Shown: positions 1-7,355 of the stretch, one piece after another
Layout: each line of letters starts with the position of its first letter
How positions within the stretch are numbered: position 1 is the stretch's first letter
Origin: Ruminococcaceae bacterium UBA1767
Lineage (GTDB): Bacteria; Bacillota; Clostridia; Oscillospirales; Acutalibacteraceae
Reading direction: 5' to 3'
Assembly: GCA_002315505.1 (NCBI GenBank)
Contig: DCGX01000036.1
Location: forward strand, 1-9,039
DNA: 9,039 bases
Program-made: the position numbers and the translations under genes
The notes under the pieces: generated by a model
Database searches by the model: none
Told to the model about the DNA's origin: nothing
Seen by the model: the letters and a program-made list of their open reading frames with translations, nothing else

Positions 1-35
1 GGATCTAACCTTTAACAGTTAGGTCCTTTTGTCTT
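1..35 (+). terminator. probable intrinsic terminator at the left edge
   Basis: Bases 1-9 (GGATCTAAC) pair with 18-26 (GTTAGGTCC) in nine pairs, one of them G-T, around an 8-base loop. A T-rich run (TTTTGTCTT) follows at once. This fits a rho-independent terminator for a plus-strand gene ending left of the window. The stem begins at base 1, so it may be longer than seen. Confidence 0.5.
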
Positions 36-51
36 ACTGGGAAGCCGAAAT

Positions 52-228
52 ATGCATTCAATGACGGAAAATAATAAATATGAAATAGCCAATAGAGCCG
101 TTTCCATGATTATGGATGCCGTGCAAGGCGGCACAGCGAAAGAAGCGGCTGACCGCAACATGGCTGACCGTTTGGATATATCCGACGTATTGCCGCGCAT
201 CAATACAGACAGTTGGTCGGAAGATTGA
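52..228 (+). CDS. 58-residue hypothetical protein, function unknown
   Basis: This frame opens with ATG at 52 (a second ATG lies at 61) and stops with TGA at 226-228. The product is small, charged and probably helical, with a stretch reading VQGGTAKEAADRNMADRLDI. I do not recognise the family. A weak GGGAAG lies seven bases before the first ATG, and nothing better precedes the second. It lies between the left-edge terminator and the broken end of the metallophosphoesterase gene, on the opposite strand from everything else, so it may belong to the DNA that caused that break. It could also be a chance frame. Confidence 0.35.
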   Translation: MHSMTENNKYEIANRAVSMIMDAVQGGTAKEAADRNMADRLDISDVLPRINTDSWSED

Positions 229-250
229 AACAGAATATGCGCTGATTGAG

Positions 251-272
251 TTTTATCAAAGTTTTATCAAAG
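251..272. repeat. 11-bp tandem duplication
   Basis: TTTTATCAAAG occurs twice head to tail (251-261 and 262-272). It sits just past the broken 3' end of the metallophosphoesterase gene, in the 49 bp between that frame and the 58-codon plus-strand frame. It may be a footprint of the rearrangement, or simple slippage. Confidence 0.6.
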
Positions 273-277
273 TGCAA

Positions 278-598
278 TCACATACAGAAGGCACGGAGTG
301 TCGGCTTGTTGCACGGTCTGAAGGAATAAGCTGTCCTTTGTTCCGCATCGGAGGTCGGGAAATACGGTCCACGTTCAATAATGACCCTCTCAACGACAGT
401 GTAGTTTTTTTCTCTGTCGAGAATGGCCTTCGGCAGCTCAATTCTATGCACCTCTACTGAAGAACGCATAACACCGTTTATCTCGTCGCAGAAAACCTCT
501 CCTCCGACCTCAATCCACATAAGAGACGGTGTCTCGGTCGGTATGAGAATTTCATATCTGTCTTCAACGGTAAAAACTGCGGGAAGTGTTCTTTTCAT
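278..598 (-). pseudogene. metallophosphoesterase-like protein, N-terminal fragment
   Basis: The 106-codon frame reads like the N-terminal beta-rich domain that precedes the calcineurin-like phosphoesterase domain in a family of Clostridia proteins. The recognisable parts are WIEVGGEVFCDEINGVMRSS (about residues 28-47), VHRIELP, and YTVVERVIIERGPYF (about 66-80). In that family the text continues into a metal-binding segment of the LRAYHxxDTHN type. Here it reads TLRAFCM and stops, so the whole catalytic metal-binding domain is missing. The start is well supported by AAGGGGG about six bases before the ATG. It lies 66 bp after the last transporter gene on the same strand and may be read through from it. 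The family call rests on memory of the conserved pattern. The truncation is seen directly. Confidence 0.65.
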
Positions 599-621
599 TT
601 TATCCCCCTTGATTGTGATTG

Positions 622-639
622 AAAAAGTCAGACTTTTTT
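622..639 (-). terminator. weak inverted repeat after the export operon
   Basis: AAAAAGTC (622-629) and GACTTTTT (631-638) are perfect inverted repeats one base apart, in the 65-bp gap between the last exporter gene and the metallophosphoesterase fragment. Folded, they give a short A-T stem with a U run on either strand, so it could act as a weak bidirectional terminator. With few G-C pairs, readthrough is likely. Confidence 0.3.
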
Positions 640-663
640 ACATCGCCTTTTGTCATTATAGAC

Positions 664-2829
664 TCATTTATCAAGTCGTTGTCTGTCAACAAGCTCCGAG
701 AAAATCCCCTGCCTGTCAACAAGCTCCTCGTATGTACCCTCCTCAACGATTTTTCCTTTGTCCATCACAAGAATGCGGTCGCAGTGCCGTATTGTTGACA
801 GTCGGTGTGCAATGACGATTCTTGTGCAATTCAGCTTATCAAGTGCTTCGGAAACCTTTTTCTGCGTTATGTTATCAAGTGCGGATGTGGCTTCGTCAAA
901 AATCAGAATTTTCGGCTTCGGTGCAATTGCTCTCGCAATTGCAAGGCGTTGTCTCTGTCCTCCCGAAATTCCGCCTCCGCCCTCGGTAATAACAGTATGC
1001 ATTCCCATGGGCATATTCCTTATATCATCGGCTACACCGGCAATTTCAGCAGCCTCCCATGCATCGGTCATTGTTAGTGTGGGTGCACATATTACAATAT
1101 TTGAATATATCTCCCCGCAAAAAAGCTTATCGTCCTGCATTACCGTACCGATTTTCCGTCTGAGTGAACGCTTATCAAGGGTATTCAAGTCCATATTGTC
1201 GTAATAAATTGAACCGTGTTGAGGCTTTTCAAATCCCAAAAGCAAACGGATAAGTGTAGATTTTCCGCATCCCGTTTTTCCGACAATTGCAACATATTCG
1301 CCGGATTTTATTTGGAGAGAAAAATCGTCAATAACATTCACAGAGTTGTCTGAATACTTAAAGGATACATTATTCATTTCTATATTTCCCGAAAGCTTGC
1401 TTACGGAATATGTATTTGAAACATCCTCCGGCAATGTTTCAAGAATCGGCTTTATCATTTCCATTGACGGCTTCAGGTTTGCAATTTCCAATGCAATTGT
1501 TGCAAATCCCGTAAATGCGGCGGTAATCATACCGTATGAGGTCTGGAAAGCATAATAATCCGCAACCCTTATGTTGCCCTTCAGTGCAACATAATAAATT
1601 GCAAGTGTACCCACAATGGAAATTGCAGTCGCAATAACCGTGCTGTATTTATTGAAAAACGGCGGATTATACAGTAGCTTTGCCTGTTTTGAAAAATCCT
1701 CGCTAAAGCCGGCAAACATTCTTTTTTCCGAGCCGGACATTTTTATTTTTTGTATGCCGGAAATAATGGCAACGGACTTGCCGTTTGCCTTTGATGCCGC
1801 CTCCATCTGCATACGGGCAATTTTAGTTTGACGTATAGTGGCATACAGAGAAAACAAAATATTTGCCGCAATTACACAAACCGACGGTACTACAAGAGAA
1901 GGGGTAAAGCGGAATATCTGCGTTATGTATGCAATGGAAAACACTCCCGAAAGAACGGTTCCGAAGCAGGTAATAATGACACCTGAAAAAACGCTGTTTA
2001 TCAATTCCATACGCATTGATAATTCACCTGTGGAATACTGTCTGAAGAATTCCGTCGGAAGAGACAGCACCCTTATCATAGAAGCGTTTTGCATCGTTGC
2101 ATCTATTTTTACGGAAATGCGGTTGTTGAAAAGTGTTTTTACGGAATCCAAAAACAAAATCGAAATGCTTAATGCAACGATAAAGGTCACCGTACTGAAC
2201 AACAGAGTAACATCACCTTCACTGATGACCTGAGAAAACAGATAACTGCTTAATTTCGGCATTAACAGTCCTAACGCCGTTGCTACTCCGAGTAAAATAA
2301 AAGTGATGATATAATCAACAGCATTCAATGATGATACGGCAAATTTAATCACATCTCCGAAGGTTAATTTACATCTCGGAAAGCTTCTGTAAAAGCATAA
2401 TGCATTAACAGACAGCAGTTTTTCGGTTTTGCGGTTAAGCCGTCTTTCCCTGTGAGATGCGGTATCGTAAAAAACATATTTTCCGAATTTGTCGGGAATA
2501 ACGGCAACATATTCGTTTGTGTCTTTAAGGCAACAAAGGAATGCACCAAAGGCATTTTTATACCAGCCCTCTGTCAGCTTTACTTTTCTCCGCATAAGTC
2601 CCGATACCCTGCAGATTTCGGCAATCCGTTCATTTTCGTCGGTTATTTTATCGGAGATTTTTACATCTTTTATTTTGTAATAGCTTAAAATTGTGGAGAT
2701 TGCACTTTCCGCTTCATAGAAGGAAAAGCTCTCACCGACAACTGCGTTAACCGCCGATTGATAGGCGTTTTTAATTGCCTCCTCATCGTTTTTCCGGCAG
2801 GCTTCAATTTGTTCTTCAAAGCAATTCAA
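664..2829 (-). CDS. NHLM-type bacteriocin ABC exporter, ATP-binding/permease protein without peptidase
   Basis: This 721-residue protein is a fused ABC half-exporter. It matches the second ABC protein of NHLM bacteriocin systems (TIGR03797 type). Residues 1 to about 160 form a cytoplasmic domain without a C39 catalytic Cys/His set, ending near VNALCFYRSFP. The membrane domain (about 165-450) has about six hydrophobic segments. The nucleotide-binding domain is complete: Walker A VGKTGCGKST (Lys523), Q-loop Gln565, signature ISGGQRQ (621-627), Walker B ILIFDE with Asp645-Glu646, and switch His675. It starts with TTG, not ATG: AAGGAGG lies seven bases upstream and overlaps the stop of the preceding exporter gene, and no ATG or GTG fits. 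It probably pairs with the C39 exporter next to it as a heterodimer to move leader peptides. That pairing is inferred from gene order. Confidence 0.95.
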   Translation of the reverse strand: MNCFEEQIEACRKNDEEAIKNAYQSAVNAVVGESFSFYEAESAISTILSYYKIKDVKISDKITDENERIAEICRVSGLMRRKVKLTEGWYKNAFGAFLCCLKDTNEYVAVIPDKFGKYVFYDTASHRERRLNRKTEKLLSVNALCFYRSFPRCKLTFGDVIKFAVSSLNAVDYIITFILLGVATALGLLMPKLSSYLFSQVISEGDVTLLFSTVTFIVALSISILFLDSVKTLFNNRISVKIDATMQNASMIRVLSLPTEFFRQYSTGELSMRMELINSVFSGVIITCFGTVLSGVFSIAYITQIFRFTPSLVVPSVCVIAANILFSLYATIRQTKIARMQMEAASKANGKSVAIISGIQKIKMSGSEKRMFAGFSEDFSKQAKLLYNPPFFNKYSTVIATAISIVGTLAIYYVALKGNIRVADYYAFQTSYGMITAAFTGFATIALEIANLKPSMEMIKPILETLPEDVSNTYSVSKLSGNIEMNNVSFKYSDNSVNVIDDFSLQIKSGEYVAIVGKTGCGKSTLIRLLLGFEKPQHGSIYYDNMDLNTLDKRSLRRKIGTVMQDDKLFCGEIYSNIVICAPTLTMTDAWEAAEIAGVADDIRNMPMGMHTVITEGGGGISGGQRQRLAIARAIAPKPKILIFDEATSALDNITQKKVSEALDKLNCTRIVIAHRLSTIRHCDRILVMDKGKIVEEGTYEELVDRQGIFSELVDRQRLDK

Positions 2830-2844
2830 AGCACTGCCTCCTTA
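2827..2844 (-). promoter_or_regulatory. Shine-Dalgarno site fixing a TTG start
   Basis: On the minus strand the sequence reads TAAGGAGGCAGTGCTTTG. The TAA ends the C39 exporter gene, AAGGAGG is the ribosome site of the next gene, and TTG is its start at 2829-2827. The nearby GTG is followed at once by a stop in its own frame. The stop codon and ribosome site share bases, so the two exporter genes are probably translationally coupled. Confidence 0.85.
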
Positions 2845-5019
2845 ATCGTTGGTAACAAGCTCAGCATAACTGCCGCCGAGCTTCAAAAGCTCCTCATGAG
2901 TCCCCCGCTCTACTACCGTGCCCTTGTCAAGAACAACGATTTCATCGCAGTCTCTGACGGTGGAAAGACGGTGGGCAATAACAATGCAGGTAATACCCCT
3001 GTCCTTAATTGCCTTGACAACCTTGTATTCCGTTGCGGCATCAAGAGCGGAGGTTGCTTCGTCAAGAATTATTATATTCGGTTCTTGAGCCAATACTCTT
3101 GCTATTTCCAGTCTCTGACGCTGACCTCCCGAAAAATCCTTGCCGCCCTCAACGATTTTGTGACTGTAGCCGCCGTCCTTTGCAACGATATCAAAGTGCA
3201 TATCGGCATCCTTTGCCGCCAAAATCATTTCAAAGTCCTCTATTGAGCCATCCCACATTTTAATATTATTTGCAACAGTTCCCTCAAACATGACTATATC
3301 CTGGTCAACAACGGCAAGAGAACCTGTGAATACACAGTGGTCGATTTCGCTTATTTTTTTACCGTCAAAGAGTATTTCACCCTGCCACGGAGAATAAATA
3401 CCCGAAATAAGCTTTGAAAGGGTGGATTTTCCGCATCCCGAAGCTCCTACAAAGGCAACACGGCTGCCTTTTTCGATATTCATTGAGAAGTCCTTGATAA
3501 GCGGCTGTGCCAACGGAGAATAACCGAAGGTTACATTCTTGATTTCAATCTTTCCCGAAAGCTTTTTGATATTACCCTTATCGAATTCAACATCCGTGAT
3601 GTTTTCGTCAGACGGATATTCCATAACATCGTCGATACGTTCCATACCGGTACGCATTTGCTGTATTGTCTCCCCTGCGGTCATCAGAGAATTCACTGGA
3701 TTCATAAAAGCGGTGAAAAAGCCCTGAAATGCGATTACAGAACCAAGTGTAAAGCTACCGCACACCGTAAAATAAACGCCGAGTGCTATCATGAGGTTTG
3801 ATGCGACAGATGATATTACCGAAGGAATAAATGCAAGCACCTGACTTTCTCTTGTGAATTTTTGCGTTATGCTGTTCAGGGAAGCAAAGTTTCCTGCCCA
3901 TTTTTCAAAAAAGCCCTCCTCCGCACCGCTTGCCTTAATGGTTTCAATCATGGAAATGCCTGAAACGGTTGAAGAGGCAAGCTTACCTGCTTCTCTTGCT
4001 CTCACACGGTCAATGTTTACACGCCGTGCCGATATATATTGAGATACAAAAATATTGGCAACAACGGATAAAAGTCCGATAGCCGTCAGAACCAAGCTGT
4101 ATCTTGCCATTACAACAAGATAAAACAGCATCATTATGCCGTTAATAAATAACGGAGAAACGGTATTTACAAGTGTATTTGAAATTATCTCATTTCCGCT
4201 CCGCCTTGAATTTATATCACCTACATAACGCTGTGAGAAAAAATGCATGGGTAAATGAAGCACCTTCCACATATACGAAAGGTTGCCCACAATACTCATT
4301 TTTCCGTTAATACGAAAATTTACATAAGAGGTAATACACTCTGTTATTATCTGTACACCGAACAGCAATGAAAGGGCAAAAATAAACGGAGTTGCCCAAT
4401 CCGGATTAAGTCCGGTTAAAAGTCTGTCGTAAAAAACGCGGTTGAATACAGGAGCAATCAAGTTAATCAGTGCAGTAATCGCGGAAGACAGCACTGCAAT
4501 GATAATAGGCACGCGAAGTCCTGCAATCCGCTTTTTTGAAAAAGCCCACAGACTTTTCTTTGTGCCGCTCGGAACAAAGCTCTCACTCGGCTCAAACATA
4601 AGACAAACACCGGTAAAGCACTCGTCGAATACATCCATGGTAACCGAGTATTTTCCCATTGCAGGGTCATTAATATATGCTTTGTTACCCCTGAAACCGT
4701 CAAGCACCACGAAGTGATTGAAATTCCAGTGAATAATACACGGGAAGGTTGCATCCTCCTTCAAATCCTGTACTTCAAATTTGTATCCGCCGGCATCAAG
4801 ACCGTAAGCTCTTGCGGCCTTTATGATATTGACAGCAGATGAACCGTCACGGCTGACACCACAATCTAAACGCACCTTTTCAAGGGGAATCCACTTATTA
4901 TAATATGCCAATATCATTGTAAGGCAAGCGGCTCCGCACTCAAGTGCCTCAAGCTGGATAACAACAGGCACCCTTGCAACTTTTTTTGACAAAGGTGCTT
5001 TAATATTCCGATTTTTCAT
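2842..5019 (-). CDS. NHLM-type bacteriocin ABC exporter with N-terminal C39 leader peptidase
   Basis: This 725-residue protein is a peptidase-containing ABC exporter (PCAT; TIGR03796 type). Residues 10 to about 140 are a C39 cysteine protease domain: Gln22 (oxyanion hole) and Cys28 in IQLEALECGAACL, His102 in FNHFVVLDG, and Asp118 in INDPA, so all catalytic positions are present. This domain cuts leaders after a double glycine, as found in the small peptides upstream. The membrane domain (about 165-450) has about six hydrophobic segments. The ATPase domain is complete: Walker A VGASGCGKST (Lys531), signature FSGGQRQ (629-635), Walker B IIILDE (Asp653-Glu654), and switch His683. The ATG at 5019 follows GAGGTG and lies nine bases after the stop of the secretion protein gene. 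It would cleave and export the peptides at the cell membrane, with the adjacent peptidase-less exporter as likely partner. Confidence 0.97.
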   Translation of the reverse strand: MKNRNIKAPLSKKVARVPVVIQLEALECGAACLTMILAYYNKWIPLEKVRLDCGVSRDGSSAVNIIKAARAYGLDAGGYKFEVQDLKEDATFPCIIHWNFNHFVVLDGFRGNKAYINDPAMGKYSVTMDVFDECFTGVCLMFEPSESFVPSGTKKSLWAFSKKRIAGLRVPIIIAVLSSAITALINLIAPVFNRVFYDRLLTGLNPDWATPFIFALSLLFGVQIITECITSYVNFRINGKMSIVGNLSYMWKVLHLPMHFFSQRYVGDINSRRSGNEIISNTLVNTVSPLFINGIMMLFYLVVMARYSLVLTAIGLLSVVANIFVSQYISARRVNIDRVRAREAGKLASSTVSGISMIETIKASGAEEGFFEKWAGNFASLNSITQKFTRESQVLAFIPSVISSVASNLMIALGVYFTVCGSFTLGSVIAFQGFFTAFMNPVNSLMTAGETIQQMRTGMERIDDVMEYPSDENITDVEFDKGNIKKLSGKIEIKNVTFGYSPLAQPLIKDFSMNIEKGSRVAFVGASGCGKSTLSKLISGIYSPWQGEILFDGKKISEIDHCVFTGSLAVVDQDIVMFEGTVANNIKMWDGSIEDFEMILAAKDADMHFDIVAKDGGYSHKIVEGGKDFSGGQRQRLEIARVLAQEPNIIILDEATSALDAATEYKVVKAIKDRGITCIVIAHRLSTVRDCDEIVVLDKGTVVERGTHEELLKLGGSYAELVTND

Positions 5020-5028
5020 CCGAGCACC

Positions 5029-5508
5029 TCAATTTCCACTGCCGAAAAGGAAGGAAACAGGGGATATTTCTTCTAAAACAACCTCTGCCCCCGAGCTTGT
5101 ATTCAACAAATCTCCGTCGAGAGCTGCAGCATAAACAGTTTCTCCGTTCTTAAATCCGGCAAGGGTCATTTCATAGTCGTTTAAAACATCTTCAGAAAAC
5201 AAAGTTTCATGTACTATTTCGGTAACACTGTATTCTGTTTTGCCTATTCTTACGGTTGTACCTATTTTGACATCGGCAATATCATCTGCACCGATATAAC
5301 AAACATTTCCGTTTTCGCCTCTTACAGCAACTGCATCTGCAGTTGTTTCAAGCTTTGCGGTCAAACCCCAGAATACGGCACTTGACAAAAGCAGAATAAC
5401 GCAAAAAAGGGTAGCCCAAACCGATGGATTGGTTACCCTCATATATTGATTTAAGTCTTCGGGGGAATTAACTCTGTCAAGGCTTTTCTTTCTGAAAATA
5501 TCGCTCAT
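5029..5508 (-). CDS. NHLM bacteriocin system secretion protein, very short HlyD-like form
   Basis: This 159-residue protein has a cytoplasmic N-terminus (FRKKSLDRVNSPEDLNQYMR, residues 5-24), one membrane segment (about 30-50), and an extracellular part of about 105 residues. The SPEDL...VTNPSVW pattern before the membrane segment is the mark of NHLM secretion (membrane-fusion) proteins, TIGR03794 type. The outside part looks like a small beta/biotinyl-lipoyl-like barrel (for example VKIGTTVRIGKTEYSVTEIV). It lacks the long coiled-coil hairpin of ordinary HlyD proteins and is far shorter. No frameshift is visible, so it appears naturally minimal, which suits a cell with no outer membrane to span. 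Its ATG overlaps the stop of the thioredoxin-like gene by 4 nt (ATGA). It would assist the two exporters that follow. Confidence 0.85.
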   Translation of the reverse strand: MSDIFRKKSLDRVNSPEDLNQYMRVTNPSVWATLFCVILLLSSAVFWGLTAKLETTADAVAVRGENGNVCYIGADDIADVKIGTTVRIGKTEYSVTEIVHETLFSEDVLNDYEMTLAGFKNGETVYAAALDGDLLNTSSGAEVVLEEISPVSFLFGSGN

Positions 5509-5789
5509 TTTATTAATGTCTCCGCTGTAATACTCTGTAAAAATTCCCGCAAGGCATCCATTGTACAGCTTCCCTCAAGCTCCTTATCGCCGCACTTTAA
5601 AAACGGAACATGGCAGGGGTCCTTTATGGCTTTGACCTCATCCTCGTCAAGCTCGCGGTCAAGGTCAACAATTTCAAAATCGGGAAATTCCGGCATAACA
5701 CGACGCATCACCTCACGCATGATTATGCAGGCGGAACAGGTTTCCGATGTGATTCTGATTAGTTCCATCCTATTAAATGCATAATTCAT
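5505..5789 (-). CDS. small thioredoxin-like CxxC protein
   Basis: Read from ATG 5789 the product has 94 residues; read from ATG 5768 (MELIRITSETCSAC...) it has 87. The redox motif is Cys18-Ser-Ala-Cys21 (long numbering) after a first beta strand, with a candidate cis-proline at Pro62 (CHVPFLKCG). This is a minimal thioredoxin/glutaredoxin fold with three further cysteines (59, 66, 75). No signal peptide is seen, so it should be cytoplasmic. The first seven residues (MNYAFNR) come mostly from the repeat arm of the inserted element, so MELIRIT is probably the original start. An AAGGAG lies at 5825-5820, but 30 bases before the longer start, too far to serve it well. The gene overlaps the secretion protein start by 4 nt. 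Possible roles are keeping peptide or peptidase cysteines reduced, or accepting sulfur from the desulfurase upstream; both are guesses. Confidence 0.8.
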   Translation of the reverse strand: MNYAFNRMELIRITSETCSACIIMREVMRRVMPEFPDFEIVDLDRELDEDEVKAIKDPCHVPFLKCGDKELEGSCTMDALREFLQSITAETLIK

Positions 5790-5799
5790 AATGCATAAT
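5776..5799. repeat. left terminal inverted repeat of the insertion
   Basis: This 24-bp arm begins AATGCATAATTC and matches the reverse complement of 6212-6235 at every base. On its inner side one more ATGCATAATT unit is added. Read on the minus strand, the arm and that unit hold four ATGs seven bases apart, so all three frames contain an ATG; the third is the long start of the thioredoxin-like gene. Confidence 0.8.
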
Positions 5800-5842
5800 G
5801 CATAATTGAATTATGTGTGCTCCTTTTTATTTTAATTGATGT

Positions 5843-6200
5843 TTATGTATTTTGAAAAGTCGTTTTTACAATGCTTGTTAAAAGTTTTATCAATTCAATA
5901 CAGTCATTTACTATACTGTCATATTGGGATTTATTTATACTCTGTTTCAAATAACAGTTCTAATCAATATTCCGTTTCGGAGGCTTCTTTTAGGGCAATA
6001 TTCATTTTTGAAGCAAAATCCGGTTTGCTTTGTCCTCTGATTGCCTCTTTGATGTTTGCTCCTATACTTGTGCCACTGCGAAGCAATTGCTTTGAAAGTA
6101 CATACTCATTTTTCTCATTGCAAAGGTACTGATACAACCTGATAATCCTTATTGCAAACATTTTACTCTTACCTACAACAACATTATCCTTTTCCATCAT
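5843..6200 (-). pseudogene. four-helix-bundle protein (S23/IVS family), broken
   Basis: The open part runs 78 residues from ATG 6200 and contains family hallmarks: VGKSKMFAIRIIRLYQYL, LSKQLLRSGTSIGANIKEAI and FASKMNIALKEASETEY. It then meets TGA (5966-5964) where the family has Trp, as in EYWLELL. After the TGA the same frame reads LELLFETEYK before another stop. Restoring 2 bp within the AT run there gives INKSQYDSIVNDCIELIKLL and then TSIVKTTFQNT, ending with TAA at 5845-5843. The repaired product would have 119 residues, close to the family's usual length. A GGAGGG ribosome site lies directly before the start. Two lesions make it a pseudogene. The family is known for genes inside rRNA intervening sequences and as stand-alone genes; its function here is unknown. 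Confidence 0.85.
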
Positions 6201-6211
6201 CCCTCCGCTTA

Positions 6212-6235
6212 ATTATGCATTATGAATTATGCATT
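6212..6235. repeat. right terminal inverted repeat of the insertion
   Basis: This arm is the exact reverse complement of 5776-5799. Read on the minus strand it supplies the last codons and the TAA stop (6229-6227) of the cysteine desulfurase, so that protein now ends ...RLMHNA. The remaining 5 bp to 6240 (GTGCA) have no partner on the left side. Confidence 0.8.
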
Positions 6236-7339
6236 GTGCATTAATCTAACGAGTTTTTCAATCTCATCTATTTCTGTCATAAAGCTTATGCTGACACGGA
6301 CACTTGATTTTGCTTTTTCTTCGTCACCTGTCAGCATCAGTATTGCGGCTGACATATCCGTATGTGCCGCACAGGCAGTTCCTGTGGATATGAATATTTC
6401 ATTTTCAGACAGATAATGCTGTAAATCTGCGGATTTTGTTCCCAAATAGCTGAAGTTTAATATCTGGGGTACGGCATTCTGTGCTGAATTGATTACTATA
6501 TCTGGAATTTTTGCAAGTTCGTTTTTCAAATAAGAGTTCAGCCTCTTGACCCTCTCGTATTTTGCTTCAAAGTCGCAAAGAGTATCGGACAGAGCCGCAC
6601 TCATTGAATGTATAAGCTCCGAGCAGGGGGTGCCGCTACGGAATTTTGTTGTACTTGAGCCGCCCTTCATTTGGGGAATGAGTACTGTCTTTTTTCTTTT
6701 AATCAGTCCCCCGATACCCTTGAAGCAGTAAAATTTATGTGCCGAAAAGGAAAGCATATCCACATCGGAATAATCGTTTTTTACCTTACCGATTGCCTGT
6801 GTGGCATCGGTATGAAACAAAACCGACGGATATTTTTCCTTTATGAACCTTGCAATTTTCTCTACGGGCTGGCGAATGCCCGTTTCGGAGTTAACAGCAC
6901 CTATTGATACAATAAGCGTATTTTCCCGAATGAGCTTTTCCAGACCTTCAATATCTACTGTTCCGTCGGATAACAACGGTGCAAAATCAACCTCTGCCCC
7001 TGCTTTTTGCAGAGCGCTTAAGGGTGCGGCAATTGAGGAATGCTCAAGCTGTGTTGTAATGATGTGCTTTTTACCCTTTGGTGAAAAACGCTCAAAGACA
7101 CCCTTTAATGCAAGATTATTCGCCTCGGTTGCACCCGAGGTGGGTATCAGCTCAAATATTTCGGAATCAAGTCCCAGTAGCTTCAGTATGTTTTCTCTGT
7201 CCGCTTCAATCATTTTTGCCGAAGAAAGCCCTGTACTATGCACGGAATTGGGGTTTCCCGGTGCTTTACAAGCGTCTGCAATTGCTCTTATTGCGGCATC
7301 GCCGACAGGTGTTGTCGCACTGTAGTCAAGATAAATCAT
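6227..7339 (-). CDS. cysteine desulfurase (NifS/IscS-like, PLP-dependent)
   Basis: This 370-residue class V aminotransferase-fold enzyme would take sulfur from cysteine as a persulfide, releasing alanine. Visible features are: N-terminal YLDYSATTP; SGATEANN (68-75) for cofactor phosphate; His100 in QLEH; HTDATQAIGK (176-185) with Asp178 and Gln181; PLP lysine Lys202 in SFSAHKF; FRSGTP (233-238); sulfur-carrying Cys323 in STGTACAAH; and substrate-type Arg348. After the PLP lysine it reads FYCFKGIGG where housekeeping enzymes have YGPKGIG, a mild departure. AGGTGA lies four bases before the ATG. Its last four residues come from the inserted repeat; the original end was probably ...RLIGWN. No scaffold (IscU), MnmA or ThiI gene is nearby. 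Its place between the peptide genes and the exporters suggests a role in peptide biosynthesis, but that is inference; a tRNA or Fe-S role is also possible. Confidence 0.92.
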   Translation of the reverse strand: MIYLDYSATTPVGDAAIRAIADACKAPGNPNSVHSTGLSSAKMIEADRENILKLLGLDSEIFELIPTSGATEANNLALKGVFERFSPKGKKHIITTQLEHSSIAAPLSALQKAGAEVDFAPLLSDGTVDIEGLEKLIRENTLIVSIGAVNSETGIRQPVEKIARFIKEKYPSVLFHTDATQAIGKVKNDYSDVDMLSFSAHKFYCFKGIGGLIKRKKTVLIPQMKGGSSTTKFRSGTPCSELIHSMSAALSDTLCDFEAKYERVKRLNSYLKNELAKIPDIVINSAQNAVPQILNFSYLGTKSADLQHYLSENEIFISTGTACAAHTDMSAAILMLTGDEEKAKSSVRVSISFMTEIDEIEKLVRLMHNA

Positions 7340-7355
7340 TTTTCACCTGTTGTTT

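Larger units (their letters stand above)
5777..6239. mobile_element. MITE-like insertion carrying a dead four-helix-bundle gene
   Basis: This block of about 463 bp is bounded by identical 24-bp inverted repeats (5776-5799 and 6212-6235) built from 7-nt TTATGCA-like units. ATTAA occurs directly outside both ends (5772-5776 and 6240-6244) and is a candidate target duplication. The exact ends are uncertain because the right side has five extra bases. Its only cargo is a broken four-helix-bundle (S23/IVS-type) gene; no transposase is present. Removing the block with one ATTAA makes the desulfurase end in ...RLIGWN and stop inside the start region of the thioredoxin-like gene, an overlap of 10 nt. 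That matches the tight spacing of the rest of the operon. Confidence 0.65.

Noticed and set aside
116..460. 114-codon plus-strand frame
   Set aside because: It lies over both the 58-codon frame and, antisense, the metallophosphoesterase fragment; it has no ribosome site and its composition is unlike a real protein.
5964..5966. TGA read as tryptophan in the four-helix-bundle gene
   Set aside because: TGA ends several other genes here and Trp is coded by TGG elsewhere; the nearby 2-bp loss also points to decay, not recoding.
5836..6132. 98-codon plus-strand frame inside the element
   Set aside because: It is antisense to the four-helix-bundle pseudogene, whose family identity on the other strand is clear.
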